Of a stretch of DNA of 64,000 nucleotides, positions 40,928-55,632 are shown in pieces. The stretch spans positions 62,001 to 126,000 of the forward strand of contig NZ_MBQD01000022.1 in NCBI RefSeq assembly GCF_001693815.1, read 5' to 3'. The translations under genes were made by a program, and so were the position numbers. The notes below the pieces were generated by a model that worked only from the letters and a program-made list of their open reading frames with translations, made no database searches and had not been told where the DNA came from. Position 1 is the stretch's first letter; every line of letters begins with the position of its first letter. This DNA comes from Tessaracoccus lapidicaptus. Its GTDB lineage: Bacteria > Actinomycetota > Actinomycetes > Propionibacteriales > Propionibacteriaceae.

Positions 40928-42727
40928 GTGCGCAGCATCGCCAAGATCATGGCCACAGCCCGAGAGCTGTGGCCGCTCTACCTCACCGTCGTCATCGGGG
41001 CCGTCGCCACCTCCGCGACCGCCCTGCTGACCCCGTTCGTCATCGCGCGGGCCACGGACACGGTCATCGACATCGCGGAGGGCCGCGGCGGCACCGTCGC
41101 CGACCTCATGTGGCTGGCGGTGATCCTGCTGATCATCGCGCTCGCGAACTCGGCGATCACCAACGTCTCCGGCTACTTCGGCGACCTCATGTCGGTCAGA
41201 CTGCGCGCCATCCTCTCGGCGAACTACTACCGCAAGCTGCTGCGCCTGCCGCAGCGCTACTACGACAACGAGCTGACCGGCACCATCATCTCCCGGCTCA
41301 ACCGCTCCATCACGTCGATCACCGACTTCCTGCAGACCTTCAGCAACGGATTCTTCCCCACCGTCATCACGCTGCTGGCCGTGCTCGTCATCACCGCCTT
41401 CTACTCCCCGTGGCTGAGCGTGCTGCTCATCGTCATCTACCCGACGTTCGTGTGGCTGACCGCGCTGACGTCGAAGAAGTGGCAGGTCTGGGAGAAGCAG
41501 AAGAACGACCACTACGACATCTCCGGCGGCCGGTTCTCCGAGGTCATCGGGCAGATGCGGGTGGTGAAGTCGTTCGTCACCGAGCGCCGCGAGCTCGACT
41601 CGTTCCGCGGGCACTACCGCGACGCCGTCGACCTGACCCGCCGCCAGTCGCGGTTCTGGCACACCATGGACATGTGGCGCCGCGGAGCGCTCGATCTGGT
41701 GTTCTTCGGCATCTACGCCATCATCTTCTGGCAGACCGCGACCGGCCAGTACAGCGTCGGCACCATGGTGCTGCTCATTCAGCTCACGACGATGGCGCGG
41801 ATGCCGGTGACGTCGATGAGCTACTGGGTGGACATGACGCAGCGGGCGGTCGCGGGCAGCCTCGAGTACTTCAAGGTGATGGACGAGGCCGACGAGCCGA
41901 ACAACCCGCTCGAGGCGGCGCCGTCGGCGGAGGTGCAGTGGGTCGACTCCGACCCGGTGGTGGAGTTCGACGACGTGAGCTTCGGCTACGGCGACGGCGA
42001 CGACCTGGTCCTGCGCGACATCGATCTAACGGTCAACCGCGGCGAGCGCATCGCGTTCGTCGGTGAGTCCGGCGGCGGGAAGACGACGCTGGTCAACCTC
42101 ATCATGAAGCTCTACCCGGTGACGTCTGGCACCGTGCGCGTCCACGGCCAGTCGGTCGACGACGTGCCGACGGCCGAGCTGCGCCGCGAGATCGGCGTCG
42201 TGTTCCAGGACGCCAACCTCTTCTCCGGCACCATCCGGGAGAACATGGCCTACGGTCAGGACGACGTCACGGACGAGCAGCTGGCGGTCGCGGCGCGGCG
42301 CGCCAACGCGATGACGTTCATCTCGCACCTCCACGGCGGCTTCGACACGGAGATCGGCGAGCGGGGCATCAAGCTGTCGGGCGGGCAGAAGCAGCGGCTG
42401 TCGGTGGCCCGCGCGCTCCTCAAGGACGCGCCCATCCTCATCCTCGACGAGGCCACCAGCTCGCTGGACACCAAGTCAGAACGCGCCGTGCAGGCCGGGC
42501 TCGAGGAGCTGATGGAGGGCCGGACGACGCTGATCATCGCGCACCGCCTGTCGACCATCTCGACGGTGGACCGGATCGTCACGCTGCGCGACGGCCGCAT
42601 CGACGAGATCGGCACCCCTGCCGAGCTCGCCACTACCGGCGGCATCTACGCCGAGCTGCTGGCGCTGCAGGGCTCCACCCGCAAGGCGGACAAGGCCCGC
42701 CTGCTGCGCTACGACATCACCCAGTAG
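40928..42727 (+). CDS. ABC exporter, fused membrane and ATPase domains
   Basis: This 599-residue half-transporter has six membrane helices (residues 1-320) and a C-terminal ABC ATPase: Walker A GESGGGKTTLVNLI, Q-loop VVFQDANLF, signature LSGGQKQRLSVARALL, Walker B ILILDEATSSLD and switch His in IIAHRLST. It would work as a homodimer that exports lipids, drugs or peptides. GTG start at 40928. It begins 81 bp after the arabinofuranosidase with only a weak gap, so co-transcription is possible. The 3' end overlaps the convergent Crp/Fnr gene by 11 bases. Confidence 0.92.
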   Translation: MRSIAKIMATARELWPLYLTVVIGAVATSATALLTPFVIARATDTVIDIAEGRGGTVADLMWLAVILLIIALANSAITNVSGYFGDLMSVRLRAILSANYYRKLLRLPQRYYDNELTGTIISRLNRSITSITDFLQTFSNGFFPTVITLLAVLVITAFYSPWLSVLLIVIYPTFVWLTALTSKKWQVWEKQKNDHYDISGGRFSEVIGQMRVVKSFVTERRELDSFRGHYRDAVDLTRRQSRFWHTMDMWRRGALDLVFFGIYAIIFWQTATGQYSVGTMVLLIQLTTMARMPVTSMSYWVDMTQRAVAGSLEYFKVMDEADEPNNPLEAAPSAEVQWVDSDPVVEFDDVSFGYGDGDDLVLRDIDLTVNRGERIAFVGESGGGKTTLVNLIMKLYPVTSGTVRVHGQSVDDVPTAELRREIGVVFQDANLFSGTIRENMAYGQDDVTDEQLAVAARRANAMTFISHLHGGFDTEIGERGIKLSGGQKQRLSVARALLKDAPILILDEATSSLDTKSERAVQAGLEELMEGRTTLIIAHRLSTISTVDRIVTLRDGRIDEIGTPAELATTGGIYAELLALQGSTRKADKARLLRYDITQ

Positions 42728-43415
42728 CGCCGCCCGCGCGGCGTTCGAGTTCGTCGGGGTCGCGGACCACGATCCGGCGCCCGGCGGGCAGCGCGATGAT
42801 GCCATCGTCGGCGAGCGCGCGCAGCCGTCGGCTCAGGGTCTCCGGGGTCGTCCCCAGGTAGCTGGCGACATCCTTCTTCGCCATCGGCAGTTCCACGACG
42901 GCGCCGTCGTCTCCCCGGCGGGCGGGGAGGTCGAGCAGGTACGCGGCGATCCGGGCCTCGACGTCGGCCCCACCGAGGGCGGCCAGCATCCGCTCCGCGG
43001 CTGCAAGCCGCTCGGCCTGGACCTGCAGCATCCGCACGGCGATGTCCGGGTACCGCGCCACCAGGCCGGCGAGGTCGGCGTGGTCGAAGGCGCACACGAC
43101 GACGTCGGTCTCCGCGATCGCGTGGTTCGCCGGCCGCCGGCCCAGGATGAACGACGCCTCCCCGACGACATCGCCGGGACCCAGCACGCGCAGCACTCGC
43201 TCGTGGCCGGTGTCCATCAGTTGCGACACCCGGACCCGGCCCTCGTGGATCACCAGCAGCCGACGCGCCCGGTCCGACGGGGTCAGCAGGAACTGCCCGG
43301 CGGCGGCTCTGACGGGCCGGGCGAAGCCGGCCACCTCGCTCTGCTGTCGCGGGTCGAGCCCCCGGAAGACGGGGACCCGGGCGACGCAGGTGTCGCCGTC
43401 GCGGTGATCGGTCAT
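42717..43415 (-). CDS. Crp/Fnr family transcriptional regulator
   Basis: This 232-residue regulator has an N-terminal cyclic-nucleotide-like effector domain (PVFRGLDPRQQSEVAGFAR, PGDVVGEASFILG), a long dimer helix and a C-terminal helix-turn-helix with KKDVASYLGTTPETLSRRLRAL. The recognition helix contains the E-(S/T)-x-S-R pattern TPETLSRR, as in FNR-like proteins, predicting a TTGAT-type half-site. It lacks the FNR cysteine cluster (only one cysteine, near the start), so it should not carry a 4Fe-4S cluster. It is divergent from the HMA/P-type ATPase genes, with a TTGAT-N4-GTCAA site between. Confidence 0.9.
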   Translation of the reverse strand: MTDHRDGDTCVARVPVFRGLDPRQQSEVAGFARPVRAAAGQFLLTPSDRARRLLVIHEGRVRVSQLMDTGHERVLRVLGPGDVVGEASFILGRRPANHAIAETDVVVCAFDHADLAGLVARYPDIAVRMLQVQAERLAAAERMLAALGGADVEARIAAYLLDLPARRGDDGAVVELPMAKKDVASYLGTTPETLSRRLRALADDGIIALPAGRRIVVRDPDELERRAGGATG

Positions 43416-43450
43416 GGGCCCAGCCTGCCAAACCCGGCGGCGGGGAGGGC

Positions 43451-43464
43451 TTGATCCACGTCAA
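43451..43464. promoter_or_regulatory. FNR-type operator
   Basis: TTGATCCACGTCAA matches the FNR consensus TTGAT-N4-ATCAA with one mismatch. Extended to CTTGA-N6-TCAAG (43450-43465) it is a perfect inverted repeat. It lies 36 bases upstream of the regulator start and 74 bases upstream of the metallochaperone start, in the only intergenic space of the cluster. Autoregulation plus control of the ATPase is inferred. Confidence 0.7.
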
Positions 43465-43537
43465 GGAGCCCCGCGTCGCGCCGCCGTACGGTCGAATCGT
43501 CGCCGCCGTCGGGGCGGCCCGATCCGAGGAGGAGACC

Positions 43538-43762
43538 ATGTCCACCACCCACACCACGCTGCGTGCCGAGGGGTTCAGCTGCCCCAGCTGCGTCGCGAAG
43601 ATCGAGAAGTCGCTGGCCGCGCTACCCGGCGTCAGCGCCGCGACGGTGCACTTCGCGTCCTCGCGCATCGAGGCTGACCACGATCCCGACCGGACCACCG
43701 TCGACGACCTCGTCGCCGCCGTCGCCCGGGCGGGCTACACCGCACGTCCGTCCGCATTCTGA
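43538..43762 (+). CDS. Free-standing heavy-metal-associated (HMA) domain protein
   Basis: This 74-residue protein is a single ferredoxin-like HMA domain with the metal-binding motif GFSCPSCVAKIEKSL (Cys15, Cys18). Such small proteins bind soft metals and hand them to P1B-type ATPases. The ATG at 43538 follows GAGGAGGAG; the frame begins earlier but without support. Eleven bases separate its stop from the ATPase start. The ATPase itself lacks an N-terminal HMA domain, so this looks like a split-out version of it. Confidence 0.9.
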   Translation: MSTTHTTLRAEGFSCPSCVAKIEKSLAALPGVSAATVHFASSRIEADHDPDRTTVDDLVAAVARAGYTARPSAF

Positions 43763-43773
43763 GGGGGTTCGCC

Positions 43774-45615
43774 ATGATCACGGTGCATCGACGGTGGGCG
43801 GTTCCCGCCGTCGCCGGCGCCCTCATCGCGGCGTCGTGGGTCGTCGACGCGGCCGCCGGCGGGCACCCGGCGGGGCGGTGGCTGATGCTGGCCGCCGCCG
43901 TCGTCGCCGGGGTGCCGGTGGCACGGTCCGCGGTCCGCGCGGTGCGGCTGAGGACGGTCGGCATCGACCTGCTGGTGACCGTCGCCGCCGCGGGGGCCGT
44001 GGCGATCGGCAACTACTGGGAGGCGGCTGCCGTGACGACGCTGTTCGCCATCGGCCATGCGCTGGAGGACGCCACGCTCGCCCGGACCCGGTCCGCGCTG
44101 GCCGAGCTCGTGGCCCTGGCGCCGGACGTCGCGACGGTGGTGCGCGACGGCACGCAGGTGACGGTCCCTGCGCGCGAGGTCGCGGTGGGGGAGACGGTCG
44201 TCGTCAAGCACGGCGCCCGGGTCCCCGTCGACGGGGTGGTCCTCACCGGCCGGGCCGCCGTCGACGAGGCGGCGATCACCGGGGAGTCGATCCCGGCCGA
44301 GAAGGCGGAGGGGTCGACGGTGTTCGCTGGCACGGTGGCCGTCGACGGGTTCGTCACGGTGCGTGCCGCCGGCGTCGGTGCCGACACGACGCTGGCGAGG
44401 ATCGTCCACCGCGTCGAGGAGGCTCAGGACGCCAAGGCGCGCACGCAGCAGTTCATGGAACGGTTCTCCCGGTGGTACACGCCCGGCATCATCGTGCTGG
44501 CGCTGGTGATGGGGATCGCGACCCGGGACCTCGAGCTCGCGCTGACGCTGCTGGTCATCGGCTGCCCGGGGGCGCTGGTGATCTCGGTCCCGGTCGCGCT
44601 GGTCGCGGGGATCGGCCGCGCCGCCCGCGACGGCATCCTCATCAAGGGCGGCGAGTTCCTGGAGACGGCCGCACGCGTCGACACCGTCGCGCTGGACAAG
44701 ACGGGGACGCTCACGACGGGCCGCCCGGAACTGACCGACGTCGTCGCCCGGGGCGACTGGTCTCCGGACGAGGTGCTGGGCTGGGCGGCCCGGGCCGAGG
44801 CCGGCTCGGAGCACCCGCTGGCCCGGCCGGTCGTCGCTGCGGCGCTGGCCCGGGGCCTGGCGGTCGGGGCGGTGCCCGACGACGTGCGCGCGGTCCCGGG
44901 CCGGGGGATCGTGGCCACGGTCGACGGGCGCGAGGTCGTCGTCGGCACCCCGGAGCTCGCCGCCGGAGCCAAGGACCAGTGGGCGGAGCAGGCGTCGGCC
45001 CGGCTGGCCGAGGAGGGCCGCACGCCGCTGGTGGTGGCGCTCGACAGCGCGGTCATCGGCGCGATCGGCGTCGCCGACGGCATCCGGCCCGAGGCGGCGG
45101 CCCTGGTGGCGGCCCTGCGGGGAGTGGGGGTGTCGCGGGTGCTGATGCTCACCGGCGACCAGGCACGCGTCGCGTCCGCGGTCGCGGGACGGGTCGGCAT
45201 CGCGGACGCCCGAGCCGGACTCCTCCCCGAGGAGAAGCTCGACGTCGTGCGGGCACTGCAGGCCGAGGGCCGCGTCGTCGCGATGGTGGGCGACGGCGTC
45301 AACGACGCCCCGGCGCTGGCGCTCGCCGACGTCGGGATCGCGATGGGTGCGGCGGGCTCGGCGGTCGCCGTCGAGACGGCGGACATCGCGCTGATGACGA
45401 GCCGCCTGGACCGCATCCCGCAGGCCATCGGTCTGGCGAAGCGGACGGCGCGGGTGATGCGGCAGAACATCGCCATCGCGCTGGTGACGGTCGCGCTGCT
45501 GCTCGCCGGTGTGCTGGTGGGTGGTGTGACGATGGCGATCGGGATGCTGGTCCACGAGGCGTCGGTGCTCGTGGTGATCGCCAACGGCATGCGCCTCCTC
45601 CGCCCCACGCGCTGA
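43774..45615 (+). CDS. P1B-type heavy-metal ATPase with CPG membrane motif
   Basis: This 613-residue pump has the full P-type core: actuator TGES (GESIPAEKAEGS region), phosphorylation site ALDKTGTLTTG (Asp308), the SEHPLARPV HP motif and the hinge MVGDGVNDAPAL. Membrane metal site is GCPGALVISVPVALV, with Cys264-Pro-Gly266 where Cd/Zn or Cu pumps have CPC. No N-terminal metal-binding domain is present; the HMA protein encoded just upstream probably supplies it. Metal identity cannot be read; the CPG variant has no settled specificity. Regulation by the adjacent Crp/Fnr protein is likely. The gene ends 46 bp before a convergent small gene. Confidence 0.9.
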   Translation: MITVHRRWAVPAVAGALIAASWVVDAAAGGHPAGRWLMLAAAVVAGVPVARSAVRAVRLRTVGIDLLVTVAAAGAVAIGNYWEAAAVTTLFAIGHALEDATLARTRSALAELVALAPDVATVVRDGTQVTVPAREVAVGETVVVKHGARVPVDGVVLTGRAAVDEAAITGESIPAEKAEGSTVFAGTVAVDGFVTVRAAGVGADTTLARIVHRVEEAQDAKARTQQFMERFSRWYTPGIIVLALVMGIATRDLELALTLLVIGCPGALVISVPVALVAGIGRAARDGILIKGGEFLETAARVDTVALDKTGTLTTGRPELTDVVARGDWSPDEVLGWAARAEAGSEHPLARPVVAAALARGLAVGAVPDDVRAVPGRGIVATVDGREVVVGTPELAAGAKDQWAEQASARLAEEGRTPLVVALDSAVIGAIGVADGIRPEAAALVAALRGVGVSRVLMLTGDQARVASAVAGRVGIADARAGLLPEEKLDVVRALQAEGRVVAMVGDGVNDAPALALADVGIAMGAAGSAVAVETADIALMTSRLDRIPQAIGLAKRTARVMRQNIAIALVTVALLLAGVLVGGVTMAIGMLVHEASVLVVIANGMRLLRPTR

Positions 45616-45661
45616 CCGGGCCCGGGCGGCCCGGCGTCCGGCGCCCGGGGGGCGGCAGGCG

Positions 45662-45930
45662 TCAGCCGCGGTCGAGCATCGAGCGGATCGCCCCGACGGT
45701 GGCCGCGCGCCCGTCCGCCCACCGCGGCTCATCGTCGGACAGCAGCGCCAGCATCCCGGTGAGCTCGTCGGACGCCAGCTGATGCAGGCGTTCGAGCGCC
45801 GCGCGACCCGACGGCCGCGTCGGCAACGCGGCCTCGACGGCGGCCGCCCCCTCGTCGGTCGTCACCCCGTTGGCGAGGATCCCGGCCCAGAACAGCCAGG
45901 TCCGGGTCTCCTCCCACAGCTCGTCGTCGG

Positions 45931-45934
<4 letters not shown>
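45662..45934 (-). CDS. Small hypothetical protein coupled to the acyl-CoA carboxylase
   Basis: This 90-residue acidic, helical protein was not recognised. It has two tryptophan-rich N-terminal segments (ELWEETRTWLFWAGILANG), no cysteines and no signal peptide. Its GTG start overlaps the stop of the giant carboxylase gene by four bases (GTGA), so it should be translated with it. A small accessory subunit such as the epsilon subunit of actinobacterial carboxylases comes to mind by position, but no family motif supports that. Confidence 0.6.
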
Positions 45935-51513
<5,579 letters not shown>

Positions 51514-51655
51514 CGGTACCTCCTCGGGTGGGCGAGCGCCCGGGTCGGGCTGACTGCCAATTTCGCATCCTTTGCCTGAGCGCGCGAGTCGGCGCGGCCG
51601 ATTGCCGCCCGATTGGCCGTCGAGCATCGCGCGCGCTCAAGGGCGCACGGAAATC

Positions 51656-51674
51656 CTTGTGGGGTTTCCACAAG
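51656..51674. promoter_or_regulatory. Inverted repeat in the carboxylase divergent promoter region
   Basis: CTTGTGG (51656-51662) and CCACAAG (51668-51674) form a perfect 7-bp inverted repeat around 5 bases, 143 bp upstream of the carboxylase start and 98 bp before the divergent NAD(P)-binding gene. It may be an operator for a lipid-responsive repressor, but no regulator is nearby. A TAGGCT hexamer further right (about 51732) could be the -10 for the plus-strand gene. Confidence 0.4.
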
Positions 51675-51771
51675 CGCCCCGGTGTTCGCCGTGGGCTGTT
51701 CCGGGGCGCGTTCCGCGGGCTGCGCGGGGGGGTAGGCTGTCCCGGTAGTCAAAAGTTCAAGGAGTTTGCCC

Positions 51772-52380
51772 ATGAGGATCGCCATCATCGGGGCCACGGG
51801 GATGGTCGGGTCGCGCATCGCGGCCGAGGCCGTGCAGCGGGGCCATGAAGTCGTCGCCTACAGCCGCTCGGGGGGGCGGGTCGACCGCGCCGTCGAGAGC
51901 CGGACCCTCGACCTCGGGGACACTGCCGCCGTCGTCGCGGCCGGCGAGGACGCGGACGCGGCCGTCGTTGCCGTGCCGCCGGACCGCACCGGCGGCTCGC
52001 ACGAGCCCACCCTGGCCGCCCACCGGGCCCTCATCGCCGCGGCACCCGCGACGCGCCTGCTCATCGTCGGCGGGGCGGGGTCGCTCGAGGTCGAGGGAGG
52101 ATCGCGGCTGAAGGACCTGCCCGGGTTCCCGCCCGAGTACTACCCGGAGGCCGACACCTTCACGACCGTCCTCGAGGAGTACCGCGCGTCGTCGGGCCTC
52201 GACTGGACGCTGCTCTCGCCCGCGCCGGTCATCTCCCCGGGTGAGCGGACCGGGTCCTACGTCGTCGGCGGGGACTCGCCTGTGGGCGACACGATCAGCG
52301 CGGAGGACTTCGCCGTCGCCGTGGTGGACGAGCTGGAGGAGCCCAAGCATCGGGGGCGCCGGTTCGCCGTCGCCAACTGA
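51772..52380 (+). CDS. NAD(P)-binding Rossmann protein (NmrA/YwnB-like)
   Basis: This 202-residue protein starts with IAIIGATGMVGSRIAAEAVQRG, an atypical-SDR NAD(P)-binding motif. Later LLIVGGAGSLEV and SSGLDWTLLSPAPVISPGERTG match the YwnB/SDR_a5-like group often called NAD(P)-dependent epimerase/dehydratase or NAD(P)H-binding. No catalytic Tyr-x3-Lys is visible, in line with that group. Function unknown; redox sensing or reduction of small carbonyls are possibilities. The ATG at 51772 is chosen over the earlier codon at 51766 because AAGGAG lies 7 bases upstream. Confidence 0.8.
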   Translation: MRIAIIGATGMVGSRIAAEAVQRGHEVVAYSRSGGRVDRAVESRTLDLGDTAAVVAAGEDADAAVVAVPPDRTGGSHEPTLAAHRALIAAAPATRLLIVGGAGSLEVEGGSRLKDLPGFPPEYYPEADTFTTVLEEYRASSGLDWTLLSPAPVISPGERTGSYVVGGDSPVGDTISAEDFAVAVVDELEEPKHRGRRFAVAN

Positions 52381-52405
52381 GCACCTGGTCGGGACCCTTC
52401 GAGAC

Positions 52406-52432
52406 GCGTGTCGCCGTCCGGCGGCGACACGC
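52406..52432. terminator. Bidirectional hairpin between convergent genes
   Basis: GCGTGTCGCCG (52406-52416) pairs perfectly with CGGCGACACGC (52422-52432) across a 5-base loop. It lies between the ends of the NAD(P)-binding gene (52380) and fumarase (52460). There is no T-run. Confidence 0.7.
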
Positions 52433-52459
52433 TCCTCAGGCATTCGGATGGGGCCAGGA

Positions 52460-54160
<1,701 letters not shown>

Positions 54161-54272
54161 GGGACCTCCCTCAGCGAACGGTCCGACCAGTCTCGCAGAC
54201 CGGTTCGCAGCGACCCACGGTGGGGGTCGTTTGGGGGTAACGCCGGGCCCGCGCGGGGAGTAGTTTCGTCCC

Positions 54273-55001
54273 ATGACGATGTTCAGGCTGGACGGGAAGC
54301 ACGCGCTCGTGACCGGCGCGAGCCGGGGGATCGGGTTCGAGGCCGCGCGGCAGCTGCGCGAGCTCGGCGCCGAGGTGACCATCGCGGCCAGACGGCCGGA
54401 GGAGTTGCGCGCCGCGGCCGAACGCATCGGCGCCCGCTGGGTGCCCGCCGACGTCAGCCGCCTCGTCGACGTGCAGCGGGCGGTCGACGCGGCGGGCGAC
54501 GTTGACATTCTGGTCAGCAACGCCGGAGGGCCGCCGCCCGGGCTGCCGAGCCAGGTGGACGAGGAGGCGTGGGCCACCGGCTTCGAGACGACGTTCATGT
54601 CGACGGTGCGGCTCGTCGACGGCGTCCTGGCCGGCATGCGGGAGCGCGGCTGGGGCCGGATCATCGCCATCACGAGCCTGACGGTGCGCCGCCCTGCGCT
54701 GAACCTGCCCGTCAGCAACGCCATGCGGGCAGCGGTGACCAACCACCTGCGCACGCTGTCGCTGGAGGTCGCCGCCGACGGCGTGACGTGCAACGCCGTC
54801 GCGCCCGGCTACACCGCCACCGAGCGGCTCAAGCGCCTCCACTCCGACGCCGCCGAGGCGCGCCGCGTGCAGGAGTCCATCCCGGCGCGGCGCTTCGGGG
54901 CCCCGGCCGAGGTGGCCGCCGCGATCGCGTTCCTGGCGTCGAACGAGGCGGCGTACATCACGGGCCAGGAGATCGTGGTCGACGGCGGCTTCACGATCTG
55001 A
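54273..55001 (+). CDS. Short-chain dehydrogenase/reductase family protein with altered catalytic residues
   Basis: This 242-residue SDR has the coenzyme motif [16 protein letters not shown], the NAG motif in LVSNAGG and the C-terminal [14 protein letters not shown]. However the active-site serine in AITSLTV is followed not by YxxxK but by [10 protein letters not shown]: Ser stands at the tyrosine place and Arg at the lysine place. This matches a known divergent 3-oxoacyl-ACP-reductase-like subgroup (cd05344-like). It may bind cofactor and ligand with changed or lost reductase activity. The ATG lies 6 bases after a TAGTTT -10 element (54261-54266), so it is probably leaderless. Confidence 0.85.
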   Translation: MTMFRLDGKHALVTGASRGIGFEAARQLRELGAEVTIAARRPEELRAAAERIGARWVPADVSRLVDVQRAVDAAGDVDILVSNAGGPPPGLPSQVDEEAWATGFETTFMSTVRLVDGVLAGMRERGWGRIIAITSLTVRRPALNLPVSNAMRAAVTNHLRTLSLEVAADGVTCNAVAPGYTATERLKRLHSDAAEARRVQESIPARRFGAPAEVAAAIAFLASNEAAYITGQEIVVDGGFTI

Positions 55002-55046
55002 TCGGCCCGGGGTGTCGCGAGCGGCGGACCCGTCTAGGCTGACGGC

Positions 55047-55463
55047 GTGGCGGAGGAACTGAGCGACAGGCAGCGGGCGGCCCGGATCAGGCACGAACTG
55101 AGCCAGGGGCACGCCCGAGCCGAGGCCGCCCAGGCGAAGGTGCTCATCGACGGGTTCATCGCGGAGGCGCGGGCCCGGGGCATCGAGCCGCGGCCGCTCA
55201 AGGCAACGCTGCTCAGCGGCCACGTCGTCAAGTCAGACAAGGTCGGCTGGTACCTGCGCAACAACCACTCCGTGGCCATCGACGTCGACGGCAACTACTA
55301 CACGATGACCGTGCCCGGCGGGCTCATGGAGCGGGTGCGCGGCGTGAAGCTGGAGCCGACGCTCGCGCCGCTGGTCATCGGCCGCGGCGGCCGGGACGGC
55401 GAGACGGGCGACCTCAAGGAGTTCCTGGCCTGGGTGCTCGCCGGCGAGATCAAGCAGGACTGA
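55047..55463 (+). CDS. Hypothetical protein
   Basis: This 138-residue soluble protein was not recognised. The first half is a charged helix (RQRAARIRHELSQGHARAEAAQAKVLIDGFIAEARARG); the second half is strand-rich with GWYLRNNHSVAIDVDGNYYTMTVPGG. No cysteines, signal peptide or membrane segment. The layout suggests a small alpha/beta domain. Its GTG lies 6 bases downstream of TAGGCT (55035-55040) and has no ribosome binding site, so it looks leaderless. A similar gene order with an SDR was not recalled. Confidence 0.65.
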   Translation: MAEELSDRQRAARIRHELSQGHARAEAAQAKVLIDGFIAEARARGIEPRPLKATLLSGHVVKSDKVGWYLRNNHSVAIDVDGNYYTMTVPGGLMERVRGVKLEPTLAPLVIGRGGRDGETGDLKEFLAWVLAGEIKQD

Positions 55464-55541
55464 GCACCCCACACTGCTGCCCCGCCGCGCCTTTCGTGGC
55501 ATCATGGGCGGGTCGTGTCCCCGCCCGAGGAGAGAACCGCG

Positions 55542-55577
55542 ATGACAGATCTGATCGGCACCGCCGCCCTGCGCTGA
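55542..55577 (+). CDS. Leader peptide MTDLIGTAALR upstream of the ABC-F gene
   Basis: This is an 11-codon ORF with its own GAGGAGAGAA ribosome binding site 4-5 bases upstream of the ATG. It ends at a TGA 55 bases before the ABC-F start and just ahead of a hairpin that traps the ABC-F ribosome binding site. Short leader peptides that stall ribosomes in the presence of antibiotics control many antibiotic-resistance ABC-F and Erm genes. The role is inferred from this layout. Confidence 0.65.
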   Translation: MTDLIGTAALR

Positions 55578-55593
55578 CGCCGTCGAGCCCCCG

Positions 55594-55627
55594 CTCCGGT
55601 CTCAGCGCACCCGCTGATCGATCGGAG
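55594..55627 (+). promoter_or_regulatory. Hairpin sequestering the ABC-F ribosome binding site
   Basis: The inner stem TCAGCG (55602-55607) with CGCTGA (55612-55617) closes a CACC tetraloop; the outer stem CTCCG (55594-55598) pairs with CGGAG (55623-55627). CGGAG is the Shine-Dalgarno sequence of the GTG at 55633. Ribosome stalling on the leader peptide could open the hairpin and expose it. Confidence 0.6.
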
Positions 55628-55632
55628 TTCTG

